A stretch of DNA of 64,000 nt from G963662675 sp963662675. GTDB taxonomy: Bacteria > Bacteroidota > Bacteroidia > Bacteroidales > Prolixibacteraceae. The notes under the pieces were generated by a model, which worked only from the letters and a program-made list of their open reading frames with translations, made no database searches and was not told the DNA's origin. The stretch covers positions 558,001 through 622,000 of the forward strand of contig CAXXHP010000002.1 in NCBI GenBank assembly GCA_963662675.2, given 5' to 3'. Position numbers and translations under genes: made by a program. Below, in pieces: positions 43,782-53,393 of the stretch (position 1 is the first letter of the stretch; every line of letters starts with the position of its first letter).

Positions 43782-44281
43782 AACTATTTTGAAATTAATT
43801 TGTTTGCAAGCTACACTTATTTCTCGATATATTCCAAAAAATTTTTGAAAAATTTATGCTTTGTAATGTTAAATTTAATTTTAAATGTCAGGTTTACAGT
43901 TCCATATGTGGTTTTTGTCTTGTGTGTGGAATCTGAATATTCTACTTAAAAATTATCGTTGACCCCAAAAAATGAAGCCATACAACTCATTCCTATGATT
44001 GAGCTTTCAAGTCTGAATCAAAATTCAAGTCTTTTTTTCTTCCTTTTCAAGGATTCAATCACGAATTCATTCGTTTTTTTTCAGTTAAAAAAAGTTCGTA
44101 GGGCAGAATCGTCTGTCAATTAATTGCGTACAATTGCATTGCAGACTTATATGATGTTTGTGTCGGCTCAAGTGGCTGAAAAATAGCAGTTTGTTTGGTT
44201 CGTTTTGATTGTGAAAAATGAATCAATGAAGAGTGATCACAAGTAGATTATTTAAAATGTATTTATTGACCGTATAAAAAG
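43782..44281. other. Long gap upstream of csp and the RimK-like gene
   Basis: 500 bases between divergent genes, T-rich on the + strand with several oligo-T runs (44034-44041, 44087-44094). Likely contains a long csp 5' leader on the minus strand and the promoter of the RimK-like gene. No open frame or exact TAnnTTTG box seen; a small RNA cannot be excluded. Confidence 0.45.
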
Positions 44282-45751
44282 ATGCAATCAACTCTGATCC
44301 TGTTGGATTCGTTAGTGCAGTGGAAGCCATACTATGAAACAGAAACGATAACAACCACTGCAGACTATCTGCAAAATGAGACCTTGAGCAAGAAACCATT
44401 GCTCATTATAAACTTAAGCAACAATCTGAACTATCATTCTGAAGGTTATTATTGTTCTTTGCTGGCGCAGGCTCGTGGGCATAAAGCATTGCCGGATGTC
44501 GATGTGCTTAACCGGATTGAAAGTGGTGCCCTCACTCGTATGGATAACTCGCTACAAAAGATCTGCTATAAATGGATGCAAAGCAAAAATCTGGAAGAAA
44601 ACGAAACTGTTGAGCTTGATATTTATTTTGGGACAAGTTTAGAAACCGAGTTAATAAAAGTATGCAGGTATATTTTCGAACAGCTGCCTAGTCCGCTATT
44701 GCGAGTGACTTTTGCAAACAGGGCAAAAAGTCAAATTGATTCAATTCGGCTATTAGGGATGAATGAACTTTCTGATGAGCAGCAAGATCTTTTTGCAAAA
44801 GCTTTGGATAACTTCAATAAAAGGGTTTGGCGACAACCTCGTCATCATAAAACTTCGCGTTTCGACTTGGCTATTCTCTACGATCCGGAAGAGAAAATTC
44901 CTCCAAGCAATAAGGGGGCTTTAGCAAAATTTATAAGTCAGGCTAAAAAAATGAACATCAATGCGGAACTAATTACTGAGGAAGATACAACTCGTCTTTT
45001 GGAGTTTGATGGGCTTTTCATTCGTCAAACTACAGCACTTAATCATATTACATATAGTTTGGCACAGAAAGCCAGACAGGCCGATATGGTGGTAATAGAC
45101 GACCCAGTTTCTATTATTCGCTGTACAAATAAGGTTTACCTAAAGGAATTATTAGAGCGCGAGCGTATTCCAATCCCGAAATCAAAACTTGTTTTTAAAG
45201 AGAGCCCGGCAACTTTCTTAGAAATTAGTGATTGTTTGGGAACTCCCATTGTTTTGAAAATACCGGATGGATCCTTTTCTGTTGGGATGCATAAAGTTAG
45301 CAATGAAGCAGAATACAGTCAGGCAATCGAACTCCTGTCTGAAAAAACGTCCGTATTTCTGGCACAGGAATTTCTGCCAACCACTTTCGATTGGCGAATT
45401 GGAATTCTGAATGGCGAAGCCCTATACGCGTGCAAATACTTTATGGCACGGGGGCATTGGCAAATATATAATCATCAGGATTCTGGAAAACCTCGAAGTG
45501 GGGCGTTTGAAACTGTTCCTGTTCGTAAAGTTCCAAAACATGTATTGCGAAATGCGATTAAGTCGGCTTCTTTGATTGGGAGAGGTCTTTATGGTGTTGA
45601 TTTGAAGGAGATTGATGGAGGCTCTGTTGTGGTTGAGGTGAATGATAATCCATCTATTGATCAGGGAATAGAAGACGAAATTATGGGTGATGCTTTGTAC
45701 CAACGCATATTATTTGAATTCATAAGCCGGATGGAACAAAGGGGGAAATAA
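44282..45751 (+). CDS. RLAN-domain RimK-type ATP-grasp ligase
   Basis: 489 aa, cytosolic. The N-terminal part (about 1-200) matches the RLAN domain found only before RimK-like ATP-grasps (LLIINLSNNLNYHSEGYYCSLLAQARGHKALP). Residues about 205-485 are a RimK-type ATP-grasp: FDGLFIRQTT, VVIDDP, CTNKVYLKELL, VLKIPDGSFSVGM (nucleotide-binding Lys), AQEFLPTTFDWRIGIL, and the metal/ATP site VEVNDNPSID. Such enzymes join an amino acid, often glutamate, to a carboxylate on a peptide or small molecule. A GNAT gene follows 2 nt later, a pairing proposed for peptide- or amino-acid-modifying systems. The substrate is unknown; no RiPP precursor is seen next to it. Confidence 0.88.
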   Translation: MQSTLILLDSLVQWKPYYETETITTTADYLQNETLSKKPLLIINLSNNLNYHSEGYYCSLLAQARGHKALPDVDVLNRIESGALTRMDNSLQKICYKWMQSKNLEENETVELDIYFGTSLETELIKVCRYIFEQLPSPLLRVTFANRAKSQIDSIRLLGMNELSDEQQDLFAKALDNFNKRVWRQPRHHKTSRFDLAILYDPEEKIPPSNKGALAKFISQAKKMNINAELITEEDTTRLLEFDGLFIRQTTALNHITYSLAQKARQADMVVIDDPVSIIRCTNKVYLKELLERERIPIPKSKLVFKESPATFLEISDCLGTPIVLKIPDGSFSVGMHKVSNEAEYSQAIELLSEKTSVFLAQEFLPTTFDWRIGILNGEALYACKYFMARGHWQIYNHQDSGKPRSGAFETVPVRKVPKHVLRNAIKSASLIGRGLYGVDLKEIDGGSVVVEVNDNPSIDQGIEDEIMGDALYQRILFEFISRMEQRGK

Positions 45752-45753
45752 TA

Positions 45754-46206
45754 ATGGGCAAAGAACATCATATTCGTAAGGTTAGGTCATCAGACTTGTC
45801 CCAAATATTCCAATTGGAACAGATTTGCTTTGGGGAGGACAGCTTTTCCAATCGGCAATTTCATTATCTCGCCACAAAAGCAAAAGCTGATTTTTTGGTC
45901 ATTGAGGATGCTGATGAAATTTCCGCATTAATTATTATACTATATCGAAAGAATAGTTCCGGCTTACGTTTATATTCACTTGCAGTTTCACCAAATCACA
46001 GAGGGAAAGGTCTTGCCAAATTGTTGCTGGACGAGGCTGGGAGAAGGGCTGTCTCCGGTGGATATAAATTCATGACCTTGGAGGTTAATGAAAATAATAA
46101 GAATGCGATTAAGCTTTACCTGAAAATTGGATTTGAAGTTTTTGGTGAAAGAAGTTCTTATTACAAGAATGGCAGTAAGGCTCTACTTATGCGAAAGGAC
46201 GTGTAG
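45754..46206 (+). CDS. GNAT N-acetyltransferase paired with the RimK-like ligase
   Basis: 150-aa RimI-like acetyltransferase. IRKVRSSDLSQIFQLEQICF opens it; the acetyl-CoA site is SLAVSPNHRGKGLAKLLL (RGxG variant RGKGLA), then LEVNENNKNAIKLYLKIGFEVFGERSSYY ends it. It starts 2 nt after the ATP-grasp gene, so the two are one transcript. In related loci the GNAT is thought to modify or cap the ligase product; that is inference here. Its stop is 5 nt from the convergent PLP-enzyme stop. Confidence 0.88.
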   Translation: MGKEHHIRKVRSSDLSQIFQLEQICFGEDSFSNRQFHYLATKAKADFLVIEDADEISALIIILYRKNSSGLRLYSLAVSPNHRGKGLAKLLLDEAGRRAVSGGYKFMTLEVNENNKNAIKLYLKIGFEVFGERSSYYKNGSKALLMRKDV

Positions 46207-46211
46207 CTTTT

Positions 46212-47168
46212 TTATAGCAATTCCTGAAAGGGCAGTTTATCCAGATCTACATTGCCTCCACTTAAAATAATACCAACCTTTTTGTCTTTTACGTCAACTT
46301 TATTTTCGAGAATGGCAGCAAGAGGAACTGCTGCCGATGGTTCAATAATGATTTTCATGCGCTCCCAAACCAGACGCATAGCACGAATGATTCCACGTTC
46401 TGAAACGGTTACAATCTCATCGGTATTCCGCTGAATGATACGGAAATTTATTTCCCCAACTGAAGTTAGTAGTCCGTCAGCAATGGTTTTCGGGTTAACC
46501 GAAGGGATTAACTTCTTGGCATGGAATGAGCGATAAGCATCATCAGCACCTTCTGGCTCTGCGGCAATTACCAGTCCTTTGGGGTTCATTTTCCGACTGC
46601 TTATGGCCGTCCCACTTAGCAATCCACCTCCCCCAATTGGACAAAGAACAATGTCTAATGGGCCAAACTCTTCAACTAATTCTTTGGTGGCTGTTCCCTG
46701 TCCGCAAATCACTTCTATATTATTGTAGGGATGCACTTCTATTGCTCCGGTTTGAGCAACAACTTCAGCAAGAGTATTTTCTCTCGATTTAAGTGTAGGT
46801 TTGCAGTAGGTTACTTTTGCTCCATAACCGATAACGGCTTTCTTCTTCACCTCGATGGTTGTTTCTGGCATGACGATATGAGCCTGGATTCCGCGTATTT
46901 GTGCTGCTAATGCCAAGGCGGCAGCATGGTTGCCAGAAGAGTGTGTGCACACCCCTTTTGATGCTTCAGAATCGGAAAGTGAAAATACAGCATTACATGC
47001 ACCCCTAAATTTGAAAGATCCTGTCTTTTGAAAATTCTCGCATTTGAAATACAAATTGGCTCCGGTAATCTCATTCATTAATATAGAAGTCAATACCGGT
47101 GTTCTCTTCACAAATGGCTGTATGAGCTCGTGAGCTTTTATTATCGCATCAAATTCAGGGATATACAT
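46212..47168 (-). CDS. PLP-dependent threonine/serine dehydratase or serine racemase
   Basis: 318 aa, fold type II PLP enzyme. PLP lysine is Lys 53 in KTGSFKFRGA; SSGNHAAA and the phosphate-binding GGGGLLSG are present, with the usual last block IILSGGNVD. It lacks an ACT domain, so it resembles the catabolic/biodegradative dehydratase (TdcB) or a serine racemase rather than allosteric IlvA. Sequence alone does not separate these. Last gene of a four-gene minus-strand run after prsW. Confidence 0.88.
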   Translation of the reverse strand: MYIPEFDAIIKAHELIQPFVKRTPVLTSILMNEITGANLYFKCENFQKTGSFKFRGACNAVFSLSDSEASKGVCTHSSGNHAAALALAAQIRGIQAHIVMPETTIEVKKKAVIGYGAKVTYCKPTLKSRENTLAEVVAQTGAIEVHPYNNIEVICGQGTATKELVEEFGPLDIVLCPIGGGGLLSGTAISSRKMNPKGLVIAAEPEGADDAYRSFHAKKLIPSVNPKTIADGLLTSVGEINFRIIQRNTDEIVTVSERGIIRAMRLVWERMKIIIEPSAAVPLAAILENKVDVKDKKVGIILSGGNVDLDKLPFQELL

Positions 47169-47182
47169 GTTGCTCTGGTTTG

Positions 47183-47887
47183 TTACTTTTTAAAAAGATT
47201 CTGCCCATCTCCAAAATCATTTCTGTATATGGAGTTATCGGAAAGTTGGTTCATTTTTTTAATTCCTATTTTCCACATGAAAAATACAAATGGCAGAAAT
47301 ATAATCAAGGCTTGTGGGTGTTCCGACATCAAAATGAAATCATACAGGCCATGAAGTGCTAATGGGTACAATAATGCTGCACGCATTAAGCGTCCTTTCT
47401 TATCTGGATAAAATTTAGCCATTCCTACAAAATAGCCCATGTTTATTCCGAATAAAAAATGTGCGGGAATTGCTGTTAGTGCCCGAATATATCCAACTTG
47501 AGTTCCATAGTCAAATACATACATGATGTTCTCTATTGCTGCAAAACCAAGAGATATGAAAACTGCATAGACAATGCCATCGAATTTTTCGTTGAATTCG
47601 GTGCTTTTCCAAATCAATAAATAGAGAAGCAGTAATTTGAATAACTCCTCAGTGAAAGCTGCCACAACAAATGAATTCCAGAATACCAGAGTCATTCCGG
47701 AAAATAAAGGATTGAATACAGAAAGGAATGTTTCAACAAAGATTACTGGGATTGTGGAAACAGCACCTAAGAACAGAGCTTTTACTAACATTCTCCAGGG
47801 TTCTCTTTCGTATTTATCACGAAAAAGAGTGTATGCCAGTAAAATGGCAACAGGAGCAAGAGCCAGTATAAGCAATTTTGCTTCCAT
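47183..47887 (-). CDS. PrsW-family intramembrane protease
   Basis: 234 aa, about seven membrane helices. Active-site features of the PrsW/CAAX-like glutamic protease group are present: FTEELFKLLLL (EE..K), FAAIENIMYV, AHFLFGINMGYFVG and LHGLYDF. In Bacillus PrsW cleaves an anti-sigma factor; here the target is unknown. It lies 2 nt after punA and 14 nt before the PLP gene. Confidence 0.87.
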   Translation of the reverse strand: MEAKLLILALAPVAILLAYTLFRDKYEREPWRMLVKALFLGAVSTIPVIFVETFLSVFNPLFSGMTLVFWNSFVVAAFTEELFKLLLLYLLIWKSTEFNEKFDGIVYAVFISLGFAAIENIMYVFDYGTQVGYIRALTAIPAHFLFGINMGYFVGMAKFYPDKKGRLMRAALLYPLALHGLYDFILMSEHPQALIIFLPFVFFMWKIGIKKMNQLSDNSIYRNDFGDGQNLFKK

Positions 47888-47889
47888 TC

Positions 47890-48702
47890 TTAAAGTTCTG
47901 CAATGAGGTTTTTCAATATCAAGGTCATATGTGGTTCCGATTTCATGGCTACTTCCTGTACTTCTTCGTGCGAAACCTCAACAATTTCACCAGGAACACC
48001 ACTATCGGTAATAATTGAAATTCCAAATACTTTCATATCCATATGGCGTGCAACAATTACTTCAGGTACGGTTGACATACCGACCATGTCGCCTCCCAGA
48101 ATACGGAACATCTTATATTCGGCGGGTGTTTCGAAGGTTGGCCCTTGTACGCCTACATAAACACCTTCTTTAACTGGAATGTTATTTTTTAAGGCTATGA
48201 ATTTTGCCTTTTGCCGCAGCTCTTTATTATATGCCTGGCTCATGTCGGGAAAGCGAGTGCCAAGTTCTTTAAGGTTTTTCCCATGAAGCGGATGTTCCGG
48301 GAACATATTGATATGGTCGTTTATGATTACCAAATCGCCGATTCTATAATCAGGGTTCAGTCCTCCCGAGGCATTGGAGACGATTAGAAGGTTTATCCCC
48401 AGTTGTTTCATTACTCGCACCGGAAAGGTTACTTCCTTTACAGAATAACCTTCGTAATAATGGAAACGTCCCTGCATGGCAAGGATTTTTTTACCACCCA
48501 GCTCACCCAGAATCATATGCCCATTATGCCCTTCAACTGTAGACACCGGGAAACTGGGGATGTCTTCGTATGGGATTTTCAGATCAATATTAATCTCGTT
48601 GACTAAGCCTCCAAGTCCCGAGCCTAGAATGATTCCAACCTCAGGCTGATGCTTTGTTTTACTTTTTATGTAGTTTGCGGTTGCTTCGATTGTCTTTAAC
48701 AT
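47890..48702 (-). CDS. punA: Purine-nucleoside phosphorylase, trimeric type
   Basis: 270-aa salvage enzyme that phosphorolyses inosine and guanosine. Family blocks: GIILGSGLGGLVNEI, FPVSTVEGHNGHMILGELGGKKILAMQGRFHYYEGY (phosphate/His region), SNASGGLNPDY, GPTFETPAEYKM, VGMSTVPEVIVARH and FGISIITD. This is the low-mass trimeric class. Its start lies 44 nt inside the end of lpxK, an unusually long overlap; the N terminus (MLKTIEATANYIKSK) fits the family, so the start is credible. Confidence 0.93.
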   Translation of the reverse strand: MLKTIEATANYIKSKTKHQPEVGIILGSGLGGLVNEINIDLKIPYEDIPSFPVSTVEGHNGHMILGELGGKKILAMQGRFHYYEGYSVKEVTFPVRVMKQLGINLLIVSNASGGLNPDYRIGDLVIINDHINMFPEHPLHGKNLKELGTRFPDMSQAYNKELRQKAKFIALKNNIPVKEGVYVGVQGPTFETPAEYKMFRILGGDMVGMSTVPEVIVARHMDMKVFGISIITDSGVPGEIVEVSHEEVQEVAMKSEPHMTLILKNLIAEL

Positions 48703-49744
48703 AGCCTACAATTTTTTTATTAAAACTTTTTCCGTCACTTTCTAAAAATGTAATCTTCACAGGAATAAAAAACAGGCGTGATTTGATCTCATCTGAGAGC
48801 GAATTGTTATTCCGTAGACGCATAGCATCTTTTTCGGTTGTTAGTATAAAAGGTTTCTGAATTCGGCAACTTTCATATTTTGCAGTAATCAATTTCCAGT
48901 CTTTCATTCCAAATTCGTGATGATCCGGGAACGTTATTTCGTCAAGTAGATTAGTTGTGGTTGAAAGGTATTTCCGGAACTGATCGGGATTAGCAATGCC
49001 CGTAAGCATTAACGAAGGAACGCGTTGTTGTTTAAACGAGGGAATTTCCTGACCCAATTCAGGGAAGACGGCTTGAGGTTCATCATATTTCATTGTTGTA
49101 AAATATAATGATTGGTATGGGCGGAGGTTAACATCTTTCATGATGATTCGCTTTGTAATTGGCGTAATCTCATCCGGACATTTTGTGTAGATAATAACAT
49201 TGGCTCTGCGTTGTTGGTATTTTCTTTCCCGCAGTCTTCCCATAGGTAAAAGTTGGTCTTGGTCAATGGGGCGGTTATAATCAATCAGCAGGATGTTAAT
49301 GCCCGGATTCACCCTTCTGTGTTGGAATGCATCATCCAGAAAGATAACATCAGGCGATTGTTCCTTGTTTTTGAGTAATTGGTTAATTCCATGCACTCGG
49401 TTTTCGTCAACTGCAACTGTAACGTCTGGATATTTCCTTTTTATTTGCAGAGGTTCGTCGCCAACATTTTGTGTTTTTGATTCAGTTTGCACCAATAAAA
49501 AACCTTTGGTTTTTCTTTTATAGCCACGACTCAATGTGGCTACTTTGACATGTTTTTGCATTAACTCTACCAAATATTCAGTATGTGGTGTTTTGCCTGT
49601 TCCTCCAACAGTAATATTTCCAATAGAAATTACAGGAATTTCAAATTCTGTAGACTTAAATATATTGTAATCATAGAAGGCATTTCGAATATAAACAACT
49701 ATTCCATAGATTAAGGAAAGTGGGTACAATAGTAGTTTTAGCAT
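48659..49744 (-). CDS. lpxK: Tetraacyldisaccharide 4'-kinase
   Basis: 361-aa membrane-associated kinase that phosphorylates the lipid A precursor at 4'. N-terminal membrane helix region (MLKLLLYPLSLIYGIVVYIRN), the P-loop ITVGGTGKTPHTEYL, LSRGYKRKTKGF, VGDEPLQIKRKYP, and VIFLDDAFQHRRVNP (DDxxQHR signature). The C terminus is basic and overlaps punA by 44 nt. First gene of lpxK-punA-prsW-PLP. Confidence 0.95.
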   Translation of the reverse strand: MLKLLLYPLSLIYGIVVYIRNAFYDYNIFKSTEFEIPVISIGNITVGGTGKTPHTEYLVELMQKHVKVATLSRGYKRKTKGFLLVQTESKTQNVGDEPLQIKRKYPDVTVAVDENRVHGINQLLKNKEQSPDVIFLDDAFQHRRVNPGINILLIDYNRPIDQDQLLPMGRLRERKYQQRRANVIIYTKCPDEITPITKRIIMKDVNLRPYQSLYFTTMKYDEPQAVFPELGQEIPSFKQQRVPSLMLTGIANPDQFRKYLSTTTNLLDEITFPDHHEFGMKDWKLITAKYESCRIQKPFILTTEKDAMRLRNNNSLSDEIKSRLFFIPVKITFLESDGKSFNKKIVGYVKDNRSNRKLHKK

Positions 49745-49871
49745 AGAATGGTATTAAATTACGAAGGTATCAAAAATCATAGGTTATAAATGAAGCTGTC
49801 TTAGTTTAGACAACTTCATTTTTTTGAGTTTAGTGTGAGGATTATTTTGTTTCCTGAAGTTTTTATCAAGA

Positions 49872-51644
49872 TTAATTAATCTGCACGTCAAACGGAGTAC
49901 GCATTAAAATACCTTTCGCATTCGTAATGGATTTTAATTGTTGGTATATATTATATTGATCTCCTAGTTCATTCTTCATAATTCGCATGTAGGCAGTGCC
50001 GGATAAGTTTTTCAGAAGCTCTTCCAGTGGGTCGGCAATTTCCGGGAGTTTTACAATTCTATAGCGATCCACTCCACTTATTTTGACTGCAAGATCTATT
50101 GCATCGTTGATTCCTCCATAGATATCCACTAGTCCGTTGTTTTTTGCATTTTCTGCATCCCACACACGGCCTTGGCCAATTTCATCAACTTGTTCTTTGC
50201 TCATATTGCGACCTTCAGCAACGCGACTAATAAAGGTGTCGTAACCATCTTCAATATATTCTTGCATGAGGGCTTGTTCATATGGCGAAAGTTTTCGTGT
50301 TAATGAAAGAATGTCTGAATGATTGTTGGTGTTAACTACGTCCTGAGTGATGCCTAGCTTGTCGTTCATCAATTCTCCAATATTTGGGATAAGTCCGAAA
50401 ATGCCTATTGATCCTGTAATTGTGGTACGGTCTGCCATAATGGTGTCGGCAGCGGCAGCAATATAATAACCCCCGGATGCGGCATAGTCGCCCATAGATG
50501 CGATAACCGGTTTGGTTTCGGAGGCCAATTTTACTTCTCGCCAAATTACTTCAGAGCCATACGCACTTCCTCCTGGTGAGTTTATACGAAGTACTATTGC
50601 CTTTATGGATGTATCTTGTCTAGCCTCTCTTAGTGTGCGTGAAAGTTCTTCTGAGTCAATTCCATCCAATCCTCCTGTTCCCATGTCAATATCGCCGCTA
50701 GCATAAACAACAGCAATTTTATTACGAGCTAATCCTTTGCCATCCGTTTTTGCAGGGACATTACTATATTCGCTGATATCAGTTACGCGCAAATTGCTAC
50801 TTTCTTTTATGCTTGTCATTGTCTTTAGCTCGGTAAGTAGTTCGTCTTTATACATGAGTGTGTCAACCAAGCCGTTTAATCTCAAATCCTCAGCTCGTTG
50901 AAAAGAGGTCACTCCATCAGCCAGCTTATTCAATTCATCCATACTTAACCCGCGTGATGTCGAGATGTCCATGAGCATTTGATTCCATAGGCTTCCAATG
51001 TAAGTTTCGGTTTGAAGGCGGCTTTCATCACTCATCTTGTCGAGAATATAGGGTTCTACCGCTGCTTTAAACTTTCCATGTCGTATCACCTGAACTTCAA
51101 CACCAACTTTTTCAAGAGCTCCTTTAAAGAAATTGGACTGAGCGCTTAATCCCCGAAGTTCAACACTTCCCTTAGGATTAAGGATGATTTTGTCAGCAAC
51201 GGAAACCAGATAGTAAGCCTTTTGTGACCATGATTCTCCATATGCATAAATAAATTTGCCGGATTCCTTAAAGTCGATCAAGGCATCTCTTATCTCCTCA
51301 AGGCTTGCAATGCCGGCATTCACGGTCGATGGATTAAGGTAAATCCCCCGTATTTGGGCATCCGTTTTTGCTTTCTCAATACATTCCAAAATATCATCAA
51401 GACCAGTTTTTCCAATACCAGAAATTCCTGGGATGCTGAGGGCATCAAACGGATTTTTATTTGTTCGCTCAACTATCTCGTTGTCCAAACGAAGAATTAA
51501 TAATGATTTGTCTTTTATACTGACGGGCTGGTCTGACATGGAAATCATGGCAGAGAAAATACCCATCAGCAACATAAATCCTAGAAACCCTGCTATCATT
51601 ACACCTATGATTGAAGCAAGCGTGTATTTTAAAAAGTCTTTCAT
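49872..51644 (-). CDS. sppA: Signal peptide peptidase SppA, 67K type
   Basis: 590-aa membrane-anchored serine protease that clears cleaved signal peptides. One N-terminal transmembrane helix (about 9-34), then two tandem S49 domains. The catalytic dyad is Lys 193 (GKFKAAVEPY) in the first domain and Ser 390 (GDYAASGGYYIA) in the second, matching Lys 209/Ser 409 of E. coli SppA. LRINSPGGSAYGSE is the hallmark loop. Single gene, divergent from folK. Confidence 0.95.
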   Translation of the reverse strand: MKDFLKYTLASIIGVMIAGFLGFMLLMGIFSAMISMSDQPVSIKDKSLLILRLDNEIVERTNKNPFDALSIPGISGIGKTGLDDILECIEKAKTDAQIRGIYLNPSTVNAGIASLEEIRDALIDFKESGKFIYAYGESWSQKAYYLVSVADKIILNPKGSVELRGLSAQSNFFKGALEKVGVEVQVIRHGKFKAAVEPYILDKMSDESRLQTETYIGSLWNQMLMDISTSRGLSMDELNKLADGVTSFQRAEDLRLNGLVDTLMYKDELLTELKTMTSIKESSNLRVTDISEYSNVPAKTDGKGLARNKIAVVYASGDIDMGTGGLDGIDSEELSRTLREARQDTSIKAIVLRINSPGGSAYGSEVIWREVKLASETKPVIASMGDYAASGGYYIAAAADTIMADRTTITGSIGIFGLIPNIGELMNDKLGITQDVVNTNNHSDILSLTRKLSPYEQALMQEYIEDGYDTFISRVAEGRNMSKEQVDEIGQGRVWDAENAKNNGLVDIYGGINDAIDLAVKISGVDRYRIVKLPEIADPLEELLKNLSGTAYMRIMKNELGDQYNIYQQLKSITNAKGILMRTPFDVQIN

Positions 51645-51734
51645 AGTGATGGATTGTTCTTTTGTGTTTATAGCTTTGTAGTCAAAATAATACTTAGAAC
51701 GAAAGTAGTTAATTTTAAAAATTTTGTTTAAAAG

Positions 51735-52226
51735 ATGGCCAGGCTTTTTTTGTTATTGGGTGGAAACATGGGGAATAAGAGGCAGTTATTTGAAAAAGCA
51801 CTTTCCCGTTTGGGTGATGAGTTGGGAGAGATTACTCAAATATCTTCAATTTATGAGACAGAGCCATGGGGTTTTCAGTCTGACGATTTGTTTTGGAATC
51901 AGGTTGTTGTTTTAAATACAGGATGGAGTCCCGAAGATATTTTAAAGAAAACACAGGCTATTGAATTGGAACTTGGGCGGACAAGAAAAGCAGAGCAGTA
52001 TGTCTCTCGTCTGATTGATATCGATTTGTTGTTTTATAATGATTTGGTTCTTCGAAACCCTTATCTCGAACTACCTCACCCCCGAATGGTTGAACGACGT
52101 TTTGTGTTGGAGCCTTTGTCGGAGATTGCCCCAAATTTTATTCATCCAGTTTTTAATCAAAGTATTAAGACATTGCTCAAGAATTGTTCAGATCCACTTC
52201 AGGTAATGAAACTTCCTTTGCATTAA
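51735..52226 (+). CDS. folK: 6-hydroxymethyl-7,8-dihydropterin pyrophosphokinase
   Basis: 163-aa folate-pathway enzyme. GGNMGNKRQLFEKA, YETEPWGF, FWNQVVVLNT, RLIDIDLLFYNDL and LPHPRMVERRFVLEPL are the HPPK landmarks. Monofunctional. Divergent from sppA with a 90-nt gap. Confidence 0.95.
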   Translation: MARLFLLLGGNMGNKRQLFEKALSRLGDELGEITQISSIYETEPWGFQSDDLFWNQVVVLNTGWSPEDILKKTQAIELELGRTRKAEQYVSRLIDIDLLFYNDLVLRNPYLELPHPRMVERRFVLEPLSEIAPNFIHPVFNQSIKTLLKNCSDPLQVMKLPLH

Positions 52227-52277
52227 ATGGAGTTAATTAATTCTGTGATTGTGTCTGGTCTAATTCTTTGTATTGTG

Positions 52278-53393
52278 CTAATTTGTAGTTTTTTGTTTTG
52301 TCGGCACAACGTATTTGTATCTGTAAGTGGGTTTTGGGCGCCCAGGACTTAGTGATTTCCATGCAATTATCTCTATGTCATATTCGTTAAAGGTGTTTCT
52401 TTCAAGGGTTTCCTGAATAATCTGGTTTAGTTTCTCAGGCTTCATCTCGACTCGGGCATTTATTGTTACTTGGGCTTGTTCTCCTATTCCTGCAATGCCT
52501 TGTGTGCTCATCGTGTGACTTCGCCCAGTAATATTGCCCATCATGAATTTTCCCTCTGATTCAATAATCATTTTAACATGACCGACAGCGGCATTCATAT
52601 TATCAAACTGAAGGCTTAAGTCAAGTAAGAAGTTGTTTGCAAACAGGTTCCAGTCTGTTGTATTGCCTTTTAGAAGCACACTCCCATTTAACCATCCAAG
52701 TACTGCTTCACCTTTTGCATAAATATCATAGTCAATATCAGCAAGCTTTTCCCCGGCGTTAGTGCTTTTTTGAACAACATTTAGCCAATCATTTATTCCA
52801 TCACCTGTTTTGGAACTGGCAGTCATTACATCAGATTCTGGGTATTGAATTATAACCCGCTGTATGAGTTCTGATAATTTATCGTTTGAGATTAAATCCG
52901 ATTTGCTGATTAGAATAATGTCGCTTTCTTCCAGTTGCTTGCGAAAAATATAGGCTGCATCCGGATGTAAATCTGCATTCCCTCCATCTAATATATCTGT
53001 CAAGCGAAGAGGATCAGCTAAAACAGTAAGAGGACTAATTAGTAGATCATTGCCTAAGTTTGCCCGTAGCGGTTGAATAATTGTGGCAGATAGGTCGGTA
53101 CAGCTACCTACAGGTTCTGCGATTATAATATCTGCATCCACATCGGATTTTACTTTTTGAAGAGCATCGATGAGACCATTGAAATTACAGCAGAAACAGC
53201 TGCCACTCACTTCTACTACGTTTGTCTTATTCTGTGAAAGGAAAGCGGTGTCAACTAGTTCTGGAGCCTGATCGTTGGTTATTAAACCAACTCGTAGCCC
53301 TTGATTTTTAATCTGCCTGGCGGTCTCCCACAGAAGATTGGTTTTGCCGGCACCTAAGAATCCACCAACTAATATAAGTCTTGTTGTTTTCAT
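52278..53393 (-). CDS. COG0523 (CobW-like) metallochaperone GTPase
   Basis: 371 aa. P-loop GGFLGAGKTNLL (10-21), the metal motif CFCC (Cys 66, 68, 69; the CxCC of COG0523), Walker B-like IIIAEPVGSC, and NKxD-like SKSD. The C-terminal domain (about 235-371) differs from the classic CobW-C His-rich domain; no His cluster is seen. The family delivers Zn2+ or Co2+ to client proteins. The lack of a metal-uptake or client gene next to it leaves the metal open. The start ATG 53393 gives MKTTRLILVGGF. Confidence 0.88.
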   Translation of the reverse strand: MKTTRLILVGGFLGAGKTNLLWETARQIKNQGLRVGLITNDQAPELVDTAFLSQNKTNVVEVSGSCFCCNFNGLIDALQKVKSDVDADIIIAEPVGSCTDLSATIIQPLRANLGNDLLISPLTVLADPLRLTDILDGGNADLHPDAAYIFRKQLEESDIILISKSDLISNDKLSELIQRVIIQYPESDVMTASSKTGDGINDWLNVVQKSTNAGEKLADIDYDIYAKGEAVLGWLNGSVLLKGNTTDWNLFANNFLLDLSLQFDNMNAAVGHVKMIIESEGKFMMGNITGRSHTMSTQGIAGIGEQAQVTINARVEMKPEKLNQIIQETLERNTFNEYDIEIIAWKSLSPGRPKPTYRYKYVVPTKQKTTN

